Assembly: GCA_900542375.1 (NCBI GenBank)
Contig: UQNI01000010.1
Span: forward strand, 1-43,586
Origin: an uncultured Oscillospiraceae bacterium
GTDB lineage: Bacteria; Bacillota; Clostridia; Oscillospirales; Acutalibacteraceae
DNA length: 43,586 nucleotides
Reading direction: 5' to 3'
Part shown: positions 14,968 to 23,600 of the stretch, one piece after another
Layout: each line of letters starts with the position of its first letter
Position numbering within the stretch: the first letter of the stretch is position 1
Translations under genes and position numbers: made by a program
The notes under the pieces: model-generated
What the model was told of the DNA's origin: nothing
The model's database searches: none
What the model saw: the letters and a program-made list of their open reading frames with translations, nothing else

Positions 14968-16221
14968 ATGAATGCAGAAATTATCTCAGTCGGAACAGAG
15001 TTATTGTTAGGTCATACTGTAAATACCGATACTACCATAGTGGCCAGAGCATTATCAGACTTGGGTATCAATTTATTGTATGCTTGTACGGTGGGAGACA
15101 ATGAAGGCCGTTTAAAACTGGCGCTGGAACAAGCGCTGCAGCGCAGTGATTTGGTCATTACAACAGGTGGCTTGGGACCAACAAAAGATGACCTTACGAA
15201 AGAAACCATTGCAGATGTAGCCGGAAAACCACTTGTGGAAGACCCTGACAGTATGGAACGAATCAAACAATATTTTAAGGGCAGATATTGCGGAGAAAAT
15301 CAATTAAAACAAGCGTTGTTGCCAAAAGACTGTGTTGTGTTGCCCAATGATGTGGGAACGGCTCCCGGTTGTGTTGTTACAACGAACCAAGGGAAAATGA
15401 TTATGATGTTTCCCGGTCCTCCTTCGGAATTAAAACCAATGCTGCACAATTATGCGGTTCCGTTTTTACAGGATATAGAACAATCTGCTATTTACTCGGA
15501 TAATATTCATGTGTTTGGTAAAGGAGAAGGTGCCGTTGCAGAAGAAATTGCGGCATATATTGACGGGCAAAATCCAACGGTTGCTACCTATGCAAAAGAT
15601 GGGGAAATGTTTGTGCGTGTAACAGCAAAAGCCGGAACAAAAGAAGAAGCAGCTTTATTATGTGAACCGGTTACAAAAGAAATTGTTGCAATTTTGGGCG
15701 ATGTGGTGTATGGTGTAAATGTAGACAGCTTAGAGCAAACGGTTGTGAATCGTCTGTTAAGCAGAGGTGAAACGGTTGCTACAGCGGAATCTTGCACCGG
15801 CGGTTTGGTTTCAAAAAGGCTAACAGATATTGCAGGCGTTTCAGAAGTATTTGAAATGGGCGCCTGTACGTATTCAAACCGCATTAAACATTTGTTAATT
15901 GATGTTCCAAACGATATGCTTGCTGAATATGGAGCAGTTAGTGAACAAGTGGCCAAGGCAATGGCGGAAGGTGTCTGCAAAACAGCAGGGAGTACTTATG
16001 GAATTGGTGTCACAGGTATAGCGGGTCCTGGAGGCGGCACTGAAGAAAAGCCGGTTGGATTGGTTTATATCGGCTTGACAGATGGCACCAAAACATGGGT
16101 AAAAAAATTAGGAGGAACAAAAACAGTAGAGCGAAGCAGAGATTACTATCGTACCCTTTCTGCATCTACTGCTTTAAATATGCTGCGGCGTTATCTACAG
16201 GGATTAAATCCTGTAGAATAA
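14968..16221 (+). CDS. cinA: CinA: competence/damage-inducible protein, NMN deamidase
   Basis: A 417-residue two-domain protein, typical length. The N-terminal MoaB/MogA-like domain (1-170) has ISVGTELLLGHTVNTD, TTGGLGPTKDDLT and MFPGPPSELKPM. In homologues this domain acts as an ADP-ribose pyrophosphatase. The C-terminal CinA domain (about 255-417) has ATAESCTGGLVSKRLTD and GVTGIAGPGGGTEEKPVGLV, the nicotinamide mononucleotide amidohydrolase (PncC) signature, recycling NMN to NaMN. It therefore connects with NAD synthesis by NadE at 6355. AGAAAGGAAG serves as ribosome binding site. No terminator separates it from thiI, so it is probably part of the same transcript. Confidence 0.95.
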   Translation: MNAEIISVGTELLLGHTVNTDTTIVARALSDLGINLLYACTVGDNEGRLKLALEQALQRSDLVITTGGLGPTKDDLTKETIADVAGKPLVEDPDSMERIKQYFKGRYCGENQLKQALLPKDCVVLPNDVGTAPGCVVTTNQGKMIMMFPGPPSELKPMLHNYAVPFLQDIEQSAIYSDNIHVFGKGEGAVAEEIAAYIDGQNPTVATYAKDGEMFVRVTAKAGTKEEAALLCEPVTKEIVAILGDVVYGVNVDSLEQTVVNRLLSRGETVATAESCTGGLVSKRLTDIAGVSEVFEMGACTYSNRIKHLLIDVPNDMLAEYGAVSEQVAKAMAEGVCKTAGSTYGIGVTGIAGPGGGTEEKPVGLVYIGLTDGTKTWVKKLGGTKTVERSRDYYRTLSASTALNMLRRYLQGLNPVE

Positions 16222-16255
16222 TTGTTTCTGATGCAACGAATTAGGAGGTACTCAA

Positions 16256-17278
16256 TTGGCGGGAAAATACGCAAAAAAACAAAAGCGTCCTTGGATAGCC
16301 GCTGTTTTACCATGGAAAGGGGATAGAGCAGGGGAGGCGATTCGCAAAATTGTTTTTCTGGTAGCGCTCATCACCTTTTTGGTAACAGGTGGTATTCTAC
16401 TGTGGGAAATGGTCATTCAGCCCGCTATGGTAGATAATAAAGCAAATTATGTACAACAAATTTATCATGCGGATGATAGCCAGGATAATACAGCTACCAA
16501 CGAAGATTCTGAATATGACGAAAACGGAAATCTAAAGAAATTTGTAGAATTGCAAAAAATTAATCCCGATATTAAGGGATGGATTCGAATTGCAGATACA
16601 GTGGTAGATTATCCTATCTTGCAATCCGGTGAAGATAATCCTGAATACTATTTGTACTTGGATTATCAAAAGAACCACAGCAAATACGGAAGCTTATTCT
16701 TCGACGCAAGAAATTCAATTCATTTGGAGGACCCAAGTTCAAAAAGCTTGATTGTATACGGACACAGCATGAATGATGGCAGAATGTTCGGAAGCTTATT
16801 AAACTACGGTTCTTTGGATTATTATAAAGAACATCCTACTTTTGAAATGGATACAGTAAAATACAACGGAGATTGGAAAATCTTCTCTGTATTTAAAACC
16901 AATACACTATCAAGTCAGGGAGAACCATTTAATTATTTGAGAACATCGTTTTCCGGCGACAGTGATTTTCTGAACTTTATCTATCAAATGGAAATTCGTT
17001 CTCTGTTTAATACAGGAGTTGATGTTTCAGCAGATGACCAGATTGTGCTTCTGTCTACTTGTTCTTATGAGATGGATGGTTTCAGAACGGTCATTGCAGC
17101 ACGTAAGGTACGTGAGGGCGAAGATACAACAGTGGACACAAGCAAGGCTACTTGGAACCAAACTGTTTTATATCCTGACGGTTGGTATAGCGCTAAGGGC
17201 GGAACAAAACCACAGCATCCGGCTACTTTTGAGGAAGCGTTGGCGCAGGGTAAAATTAATTGGTTAGCAGAAGAATGA
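16256..17278 (+). CDS. srtB: Class B sortase
   Basis: A membrane-anchored cysteine transpeptidase that joins surface proteins to peptidoglycan. It starts with TTG at 16256, 7 bases after AGGAGG. A basic N-terminus is followed by one transmembrane helix (about 31-54), a variable acidic linker (70-92) and the sortase barrel. The catalytic residues are His170 (VYGHSM), Cys269 (LLSTCSYE) and Arg277 (FRTVIAAR). The spacing and the GSLF/YLYLDY motifs fit class B. At 340 residues it is longer than the typical 240-250, mostly through the linker and a C-terminal extension of about 55 residues after the last barrel strand. No LPXTG or NPQTN-type substrate is encoded in this window. A terminator follows. 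Confidence 0.93.
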   Translation: MAGKYAKKQKRPWIAAVLPWKGDRAGEAIRKIVFLVALITFLVTGGILLWEMVIQPAMVDNKANYVQQIYHADDSQDNTATNEDSEYDENGNLKKFVELQKINPDIKGWIRIADTVVDYPILQSGEDNPEYYLYLDYQKNHSKYGSLFFDARNSIHLEDPSSKSLIVYGHSMNDGRMFGSLLNYGSLDYYKEHPTFEMDTVKYNGDWKIFSVFKTNTLSSQGEPFNYLRTSFSGDSDFLNFIYQMEIRSLFNTGVDVSADDQIVLLSTCSYEMDGFRTVIAARKVREGEDTTVDTSKATWNQTVLYPDGWYSAKGGTKPQHPATFEEALAQGKINWLAEE

Positions 17279-17287
17279 TAAATATAG

Positions 17288-17325
17288 AAAAAGAGGCATG
17301 CCTATTCAGGGGCATGCCTCTTTTT
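17288..17325. terminator. Terminator after sortase B
   Basis: A 15-bp perfect stem AAAAAGAGGCATGCC/GGCATGCCTCTTTTT with an 8-base loop. Confidence 0.92.
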
Positions 17326-17343
17326 AGTTTGTTTGTAAAAAGG

Positions 17344-17370
17344 GAACAGAGCAGGAATACTGCTCTGTTC
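17344..17370 (-). terminator. Terminator after the HtrA gene
   Basis: An 11-bp perfect stem GAACAGAGCAG/CTGCTCTGTTC, followed on the minus strand by CCCTTTTT. Confidence 0.8.
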
Positions 17371-17404
17371 GGGAAAGAAGATATATGAAAAAGTTTGTCG
17401 TAAG

Positions 17405-18727
17405 CTAACTCATAGGGGAGTACTCTGTCAGAGTAACTGTAGCTGTGAAGCTTTCTCCCGTAGTTGGGCGGTATACTTCCAATTCTACAGTATCTCCCGG
17501 TTTTTTCTTTGCAATTACATTCTGCACTGTAGTTTCGGAACTTACATTGTTTCCATCAATTTTAGTAATGATGTCGCTTTTTTGCAGTCCGGCATCAGAT
17601 ACATTACTGTTTAATTTTACAATGCTGTATCCTTGCGTTAAACCATAAAAACGTGCAGTAGTTGCATCTATATACTGACCGGTTATGCCTAGCATAGCAC
17701 GGTCTTTTACATAACCATATTGTTTTAAATTATTGATAATAGGTTGAACGGTATTAATCGGAATTGCAAAACCCAAACCTTCATATCCGGTTGCAGTAAT
17801 CTTTGCAGAGTTAATGCCGATTACTTGGCCATACATGTTTACAAGCGCACCGCCGGAATTGCCTGGGTTAATTGCAGCATCGGTTTGGATACACTCCATA
17901 TCGTAACCATTATAAGTAATGGAACGATTTAATGCAGATACATAACCGACTGTAACGGAAGAATTAAATTGAATACCTCCGGGATTACCGATTGCAATGA
18001 CTTGTTCTCCAACCTGTAAATCTTCAGATGAACCGAATTCAGCAGCTTGTAAACCGGTAGCATCAATTTTAATTAATGCTAAGTCAGTTGCAGTGTCGGA
18101 GCCTACTACCGTTGCCTCATAACTGGTACCGTCAGATAAAATTACTTTTAAAGCAGATGCTCCCTCAATAACATGAGCATTTGTAATAATATACCCGTCA
18201 GATGATGCAATAATACCGGAACCTTCTCCCGTTTCAGAAGAAGTGCCTAAATATCCATTGGTATTGCTGTAAGCCTGTATACACACAACAGAAGGGATTA
18301 CTTTCTGTGCAGCTTCTTCTGTTGATAGTTTTCCGGTAATAGTAGATGTTTCGCTGGTATTGTTATTTTCTACTTTGGTAGTATTCACAATAGAATTGGA
18401 ACTGTTTGTACCGGAAGCGGAAAATGGGATTGCTCCCATATTTACCAAACCTATGAATCCACCAATGGAGCCTGCTGATATTACCAAACATGCTGCTGCA
18501 CCACAGACAATTTTCACCCAAAGTTTGATTGGTTTTTTAGGTGGCTTTTGTTTTGGCGGCTCTCCGGAACCACCGGAATAACGATTATGGTTTTGATAAG
18601 AGCCGTGATAAGTACTGCCATTCCATTGGGTATTCCCAGCAATATCATTTTGTTCAGGTGCTTGCCATTCTACTTCTAACGGTTGTTCATTGTTATTATA
18701 TGGATAATATGAATGATCACGATTCAT
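17405..18727 (-). CDS. HtrA/DegP-type serine protease with PDZ domain
   Basis: A surface quality-control protease of 440 residues. A hydrophilic Asn/Gln/Tyr-rich cytoplasmic N-terminus (1-66) is followed by one transmembrane helix (about 70-98), a Ser/Asn/Thr linker, a trypsin-like domain (135-330) and a single PDZ domain (about 345-432). The catalytic triad is His185 (TNAHV), Asp215 (TDLALIK) and Ser291 (NPGNSGG). Such proteins degrade misfolded secreted proteins outside the membrane. The long low-complexity cytoplasmic head is common in clostridial HtrA proteins. The gene is monocistronic, with a terminator downstream and the HAD phosphatase gene upstream on the same strand. Confidence 0.95.
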   Translation of the reverse strand: MNRDHSYYPYNNNEQPLEVEWQAPEQNDIAGNTQWNGSTYHGSYQNHNRYSGGSGEPPKQKPPKKPIKLWVKIVCGAAACLVISAGSIGGFIGLVNMGAIPFSASGTNSSNSIVNTTKVENNNTSETSTITGKLSTEEAAQKVIPSVVCIQAYSNTNGYLGTSSETGEGSGIIASSDGYIITNAHVIEGASALKVILSDGTSYEATVVGSDTATDLALIKIDATGLQAAEFGSSEDLQVGEQVIAIGNPGGIQFNSSVTVGYVSALNRSITYNGYDMECIQTDAAINPGNSGGALVNMYGQVIGINSAKITATGYEGLGFAIPINTVQPIINNLKQYGYVKDRAMLGITGQYIDATTARFYGLTQGYSIVKLNSNVSDAGLQKSDIITKIDGNNVSSETTVQNVIAKKKPGDTVELEVYRPTTGESFTATVTLTEYSPMS

Positions 18728-18841
18728 AGTGGTTATCTCTCCTTCAAGATATCATAAATTGATTGACTATGCCTATATTATGTCTCTTGATTGTGATAAC
18801 TATGTGATGATTATTCATAAGTTTGCTGAGAATTGGGAAAA

Positions 18842-19501
18842 CTATTGAAAAATAAAATTTTGAATATCCGACGGAGTAGAAGCAATCATTTGTGCACCTG
18901 CATGAAGCAGTTCTTCTCTGCTGCGATATCCCCACAGCACACCTGCGGTTTTCATACCTGCACTGTTACCGGTGTGCATATCTACATCACTGTCCCCGAT
19001 GAATAAACATTGACTTGGTTGTACCGATAATTCTTTTGCAATCATAAGTGCTCCGTCGGGTGCAGGTTTGCGGGGAATTTCATCTCTTTGACCATACCAT
19101 ATATCAAACAGATGCTCACCAAATAATTTTGGAACGGATAGTCTGGTCAAAACATGTGGTTTATTGGAGAGAATTGCCAAAAGAATTCCATTGCTTTTTA
19201 GTGTATAAAGCAATGGTAAGATGCCATCATATAATGTTACACATTTTAATGGATTTTCCTGATATAAGTCCATAAACATTTGTTTCGCTGTGTGTACATC
19301 TTCCGGAGTATAAGTAGGATGAACGATATGAAACATGTTATGTATTAATTGCTCGGCACCATTACCGACAAGACTTCTGTATTTATCTGTTGGTATATTT
19401 GAATATCCTAATTGTTTTAATGTTTGATTACAAAAATATGCAATGGAATCCAACGTATTGCATAAAGTACCGTCTAAATCAAAAATACATGCTTTTATCA
19501 T
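18842..19501 (-). CDS. HAD-superfamily phosphatase (phosphoglycolate phosphatase-like)
   Basis: A 219-residue subfamily IA HAD hydrolase with a helical cap (about 15-85). Motif I is FDLDGT with nucleophile Asp8 and Asp10. Motif II and the lysine are in ILSNKPH, and motif IV is FIGDSDVDMHTGNSAG. The overall pattern, including RSLVGNGAEQLI, resembles Gph/PpaX enzymes that hydrolyse phosphoglycolate or pyrophosphate, but substrate range in this family is wide. It lies upstream of htrA in the same direction with a gap of 114 bases. It diverges from the malic enzyme. Confidence 0.88.
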   Translation of the reverse strand: MIKACIFDLDGTLCNTLDSIAYFCNQTLKQLGYSNIPTDKYRSLVGNGAEQLIHNMFHIVHPTYTPEDVHTAKQMFMDLYQENPLKCVTLYDGILPLLYTLKSNGILLAILSNKPHVLTRLSVPKLFGEHLFDIWYGQRDEIPRKPAPDGALMIAKELSVQPSQCLFIGDSDVDMHTGNSAGMKTAGVLWGYRSREELLHAGAQMIASTPSDIQNFIFQ

Positions 19502-19689
19502 TTTTCGTTTCCACCTTCTTATTTATTATACGGATATATCATGCTATTGTAAAGACTTTTTGTGAATTGAAATCGCACAGGCGTTTCCTATTGCGGTTTT
19601 AAATGATTATTGTTATACTGAAAATGGTCATTTTAAAGAATGATTCTTATTTCGTATATGTTTATAGATATAGAAAGAGGTATTTTATT

Positions 19690-20862
19690 ATGGATTATGC
19701 AAAAGTTGCTTTAGAAAAACATTTACAATGGAAAGGAAAAATAGAAATTGTACCAACTTGTCCCGTAGAGACAAAGGATGACCTTTCTATTGCTTATACA
19801 CCGGGCGTAGCTGCACCATGTATACAGATTAATAAAGATGTAAATGATGCATATGAATACTGCCGCAAATGGAATTTGGTTGCGGTTGTAACAGACGGAA
19901 CCGCTGTGTTGGGATTGGGCGATATTGGTCCTGAAGCAGGTATGCCTGTTATGGAGGGAAAATCAGTTCTGTTTAAAGCCTTTGGAGATGTGGATGCGTT
20001 CCCGATTTGTTTGGCTTCTAAGGATGTAGAAGAAATTGTACAGGCAGTAAAAATGATTGCCCCTACCTTTGGCGGTATTAATTTGGAAGATATTGCAGCT
20101 CCTCGCTGCTTTGAAATTGAAAAACGCTTAAAAGAAGAATTGGATATTCCTGTATTTCATGATGACCAGCACGGTACTGCCATTGTAGCTGCAGCAGCTA
20201 TGGTGAACGCTTTGAAAATTGTGGATAAAAAAATAGAAGATATCCGTGTTGTGGTAAATGGTGCAGGTTCTGCAGGTATTGCTTGTACTAAACTGTTTAT
20301 GGCAATGGGATTGAAACATGTTATTTTATGTGACCGTGACGGGGCTATCTATGAAGGGAAAGAAGGCCTGAACGAAGGCCAAAAAGCAATGGCCGCGGTT
20401 ACAAACCGAGAGCACAAAAAAGGTTCCTTGGCTGAAATTATTCAGGGTGCGGATATGCTGCTTGGAGTTTCGGCACCGGGCTGTGTGACAAAAGATATGG
20501 TTCGTTCTATGGCAAAAGATCCTATTATTTTTGCTATGGCAAATCCTGTGCCTGAAATTTTCCCTGACGAAGCAATTGAAGCAGGTGCCAAAGTTGTAGG
20601 AACCGGACGTTCCGATTTTCCAAATCAAATTAACAATGTATTGGTATTCCCTGGAATTTTCCGTGGAGCATTGGATGTGCGGGCAAAAGAAATCAATGAC
20701 GAAATGAAAATTGCGGCTGCATATGCCATTGCCGGTTTGGTGAAAGAAGATGAACTATGTCCGGAATTTATTATTCCAAATCCGCTAAATAAAGAAGTTG
20801 CACCTGCAGTTGCAAACGCAGTAAAAGAAGCTGCAAGAAAAACAGGGGTTGCGAGAGTGTAA
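19690..20862 (+). CDS. NAD(P)-dependent malic enzyme (short form)
   Basis: Oxidatively decarboxylates malate to pyruvate and CO2. The 391 residues match the short bacterial malic enzymes that lack the phosphotransacetylase-like domain. Key parts are the tyrosine region SIAYTPGVA, lysine in VMEGKSVLFK, metal ligands in INLEDIAAPRCF and FHDDQHGTA, and the Rossmann motif VNGAGSAGIA. FAMANPVPEI and GTGRSDFPNQINNVL are family signatures. The open frame continues 29 codons upstream, but homology begins at ATG 19690, preceded by GAAAGAGG. It is followed after 30 bases by the Cof-type phosphatase and then the aldo/keto reductase, with no terminator between, so the three may form one transcript. NAD versus NADP preference is not evident. 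Confidence 0.94.
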   Translation: MDYAKVALEKHLQWKGKIEIVPTCPVETKDDLSIAYTPGVAAPCIQINKDVNDAYEYCRKWNLVAVVTDGTAVLGLGDIGPEAGMPVMEGKSVLFKAFGDVDAFPICLASKDVEEIVQAVKMIAPTFGGINLEDIAAPRCFEIEKRLKEELDIPVFHDDQHGTAIVAAAAMVNALKIVDKKIEDIRVVVNGAGSAGIACTKLFMAMGLKHVILCDRDGAIYEGKEGLNEGQKAMAAVTNREHKKGSLAEIIQGADMLLGVSAPGCVTKDMVRSMAKDPIIFAMANPVPEIFPDEAIEAGAKVVGTGRSDFPNQINNVLVFPGIFRGALDVRAKEINDEMKIAAAYAIAGLVKEDELCPEFIIPNPLNKEVAPAVANAVKEAARKTGVARV

Positions 20863-20892
20863 GAAAACACCGAAAAAGGGTGAAACAGTGGT

Positions 20893-21741
20893 ATGAATGA
20901 TAATACAAAAATTCAATTACTGGCAATTGACTTGGATGGAACCACGTTGCGTAATGATGCCTCTTTATCGTCAAATGTAAAAAAGGCACTGGAGTATGCC
21001 ATACAACAAGATATCTTTGTGGTGCCTTGTACAGGCAGAGCGTTAGGTTCCTTATCTCCTGAAGTGACAGCAATCCCTGGAATCACTTATGCAGTAACTT
21101 CTAATGGGGCGGCGATTGAGAATTTATCACTGGGACAGAGAATTTATTGTAATTTACTGGATAAAGGGACATCTTTGTCTATTCTGGATACATTATCTTC
21201 TCAGGATATAATGGTGGAAGTATTCATACAGGGAAAGGCATATACGGAACAAAGGTTTTTAGAAAATTTGCCCCATTACGGCACCTCGAAAGATTATATT
21301 CCATATGTGCTCAGTACCCGGAATCCGGTGAACGACATTCGTTCACTCGTAGAGCAGTCGCCTCAAAATATAGAAAATATCAATTTAAAAACAGCGGATA
21401 GCGCTTTGCGGAAAAGATTATGGCATGAGTTAGCATTGATGCAGACTGTTTCCATTACCTCATCTTCCTCCATGAATATTGAGGTAAGCGCTGTCAATAC
21501 AGGAAAGGCTCAGGCCATTGTACATCTATGCAAAGTATTAGGAGTTACCATGAACGAGGTTATGGCAATAGGAGACAGTTTAAATGATGTTATGTTGCTT
21601 CAACAGGCAGGATACTCTGTAGCAATGGAAAACGGTGTGAATGAAGTAAAACAAGCAGCTGATTTTATTACCCTGTCCAATGAAGCGGATGGCGTAGCTT
21701 ATGCAATTAAACATTTTTTAGCTGACAGAAAAATGAAATGA
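20893..21741 (+). CDS. Cof-type HAD phosphatase
   Basis: A 282-residue subfamily IIB HAD hydrolase of the Cof/YidA type, which dephosphorylates sugar phosphates or cofactors such as FMN and PLP. Motif I is AIDLDGT with Asp13/Asp15, threonine motif II is in VPCTGR, and motif IV is AIGDSLNDVMLLQQAG. The middle third is the alpha/beta cap. It follows the malic enzyme by 30 bases and its stop is 13 bases before the aldo/keto reductase start, which suggests cotranscription. Substrate unknown. Confidence 0.9.
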   Translation: MNDNTKIQLLAIDLDGTTLRNDASLSSNVKKALEYAIQQDIFVVPCTGRALGSLSPEVTAIPGITYAVTSNGAAIENLSLGQRIYCNLLDKGTSLSILDTLSSQDIMVEVFIQGKAYTEQRFLENLPHYGTSKDYIPYVLSTRNPVNDIRSLVEQSPQNIENINLKTADSALRKRLWHELALMQTVSITSSSSMNIEVSAVNTGKAQAIVHLCKVLGVTMNEVMAIGDSLNDVMLLQQAGYSVAMENGVNEVKQAADFITLSNEADGVAYAIKHFLADRKMK

Positions 21742-21754
21742 AGGATGAATGAAC

Positions 21755-22858
21755 ATGGATTATAGAGAATACGGCAGAACCGGCAAGAAAGTTTCCGCAA
21801 TTGGTTTTGGCGGTTTGCGTTTTCCAAAAGAAGATTATCAGTCAGGAAACTATGAAAACAGTGTCAAAATAATTCATCGTGCCCATGAGTTGGGTGTGAA
21901 TTATTTTGATACAGCTCCTGATTATTGCGATGAACACAGCGAGGATATTTTTGGACAAGCATTTCAAACAATGGACCGCAGTACATTTTATGTTTCTACT
22001 AAATGTGGACTGTGGAATGCTGCTGATGGCGATGAGGCAAGAAAAGTTTTGGAAAAATCCCTTACCAAAATGGGATTGCAAAAAATAGATTTTTTTCATA
22101 TCTGGGCGATTAAAACAATGGAAGATTACGCAGCATATATGAAAAAAGGCGGCATTTATGAAGGAATACTGAAAGCAAAAGAAGAGGGTCTGGTTGACCA
22201 TATCTGTTTTTCTACGCATTTAAACGGTGACGATATTGCAAAAGTTGCACAGGAGGGCGTTTTTGAAGGTGTAACATTAGGATATAATGCCGTAAACTTT
22301 GCATACCGCCGTAAAGGGGTAGAAGCCTGTGCAAAGGCAGGAATGGGTATTACGACGATGAATCCGTTGGGTGGAGGAATTATCCCACAGCATCCGGACC
22401 GCTTTTCTTTTATTCGTCAAAATACAGAGGAACCCATTGCTGTTTCTGCCTTAAAATTCATTTTGGCTCAACCTGAAATTACAATTGCCTTAGTAGGAAT
22501 GAATTCCGTGAAGGATGTAGAAGAAAGTGTAATTGCGGGAGAACATATTATTCCTGCAACACCGGATTTACTGGAGAACATGGGAAAGCATCTAACACAG
22601 GAATTGGATGCCTTATGTACAGGCTGCAGTTATTGTGATGAATGTCCGGTAGACATTGCAATCCCTAAATTAATGGATGCATATAATGAATTTGTTTTGA
22701 CAGGGGGAGACAGTGGAGCTGTTAAGGAGCGTCTAAAAGTGCAGTGGAGTATGGACAACAGCACAGCAGCACGTTGTGTGGCATGTGGAAAATGTGAGAC
22801 ACTTTGTACACAAAAGCTTCCAATTATAGACAGACTAAAACAAATTGCGTGCATGTAA
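21755..22858 (+). CDS. Aldo/keto reductase with C-terminal 4Fe-4S clusters
   Basis: A 367-residue fusion. Residues 1-270 are an aldo/keto reductase barrel with the full catalytic set Asp52, Tyr57, Lys83 and His115 (NYFDTAPDY, STKCG, DFFHIW). The C-terminal part has two ferredoxin-type cysteine motifs, CTGCSYCDECPV and CVACGKCETLC, each able to hold a 4Fe-4S cluster. Such proteins are common in anaerobic Firmicutes; the clusters suggest electron exchange with ferredoxin instead of, or besides, NADPH, but that is inference. ATG 21755 is preferred over 21749 because AAGGA lies 9 bases upstream of it. It is the third gene of the malic enzyme group. Confidence 0.93.
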   Translation: MDYREYGRTGKKVSAIGFGGLRFPKEDYQSGNYENSVKIIHRAHELGVNYFDTAPDYCDEHSEDIFGQAFQTMDRSTFYVSTKCGLWNAADGDEARKVLEKSLTKMGLQKIDFFHIWAIKTMEDYAAYMKKGGIYEGILKAKEEGLVDHICFSTHLNGDDIAKVAQEGVFEGVTLGYNAVNFAYRRKGVEACAKAGMGITTMNPLGGGIIPQHPDRFSFIRQNTEEPIAVSALKFILAQPEITIALVGMNSVKDVEESVIAGEHIIPATPDLLENMGKHLTQELDALCTGCSYCDECPVDIAIPKLMDAYNEFVLTGGDSGAVKERLKVQWSMDNSTAARCVACGKCETLCTQKLPIIDRLKQIACM

Positions 22859-22925
22859 TACATAGTATTTGATTCTAATGGTATTTTAATATAATAGCTT
22901 TACTCTGTATAAGGAGGTGTTTGTC

Positions 22926-23600
22926 ATGAGAGTTTTACTGGCAGAAGACGAAGAAGATTTAAATTTTATCATTACACAAAAGTTAAGATCAGAAGGATAC
23001 AGTGTAGACAGCTGTTATGACGGAGAGGAAGCATTGGACGCATTGGCTGTAGTAGACTACGATGCAATCATTTTAGATATTATGATGCCGAAAATCGATG
23101 GACTGGAAGTATTGCGTTCATTTCGTCAGACAGGTAAAACAACCCCCGTTTTATTTCTCACAGCAAAAGACGCAGTTCCTGACCGGGTAAAAGGTCTTGA
23201 TAGTGGAGCAAATGATTATTTAGTCAAACCCTTTTCGTTTGATGAACTCATGGCAAGACTCCGCGCTATCATTCGCAATTCATTTGGTATGACCGACAAT
23301 ACAATCACTGTGGCCGATTTAACCATGGATTGTGCTGCCCATACAGTCACACGAGCAGGACAAGAAATTTCTCTTTCCGCAAAAGAGTATGCATTACTGG
23401 AATATTTACTTCAAAACAAAGGAATTGTACTATCAAGGGAAAAAATTGAAGACCATATATGGGATTTCGATTATGAAGGAGGAACCAATGTTGTAGATGT
23501 TTATATTCGTTACCTCCGTAAAAAGCTGGATGATGACTACAATAATAAGTTAATTCATACAGTCAGAGGAAGAGGATATGTGATACGTGAGGAAATATGA
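22926..23600 (+). CDS. OmpR/PhoB-family response regulator
   Basis: A 224-residue DNA-binding response regulator. The receiver domain (1-115) has the acidic pair in AEDEED, phosphoacceptor Asp51 (LDIMMPKIDG), Thr79 and Lys101. The C-terminal winged-helix domain (about 125-222) has LSAKEYALLEYLLQNKG, GGTNVVDVYIRYLRKKL and the terminal TVRGRGYVI. It is phosphorylated by the histidine kinase encoded next; the stop overlaps the kinase start by 4 bases (ATGA), so their translation is coupled. The start at ATG 22926 follows AAGGAGGT. The signal and target genes are unknown. The LysM genes downstream are separated by a terminator. Confidence 0.96.
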   Translation: MRVLLAEDEEDLNFIITQKLRSEGYSVDSCYDGEEALDALAVVDYDAIILDIMMPKIDGLEVLRSFRQTGKTTPVLFLTAKDAVPDRVKGLDSGANDYLVKPFSFDELMARLRAIIRNSFGMTDNTITVADLTMDCAAHTVTRAGQEISLSAKEYALLEYLLQNKGIVLSREKIEDHIWDFDYEGGTNVVDVYIRYLRKKLDDDYNNKLIHTVRGRGYVIREEI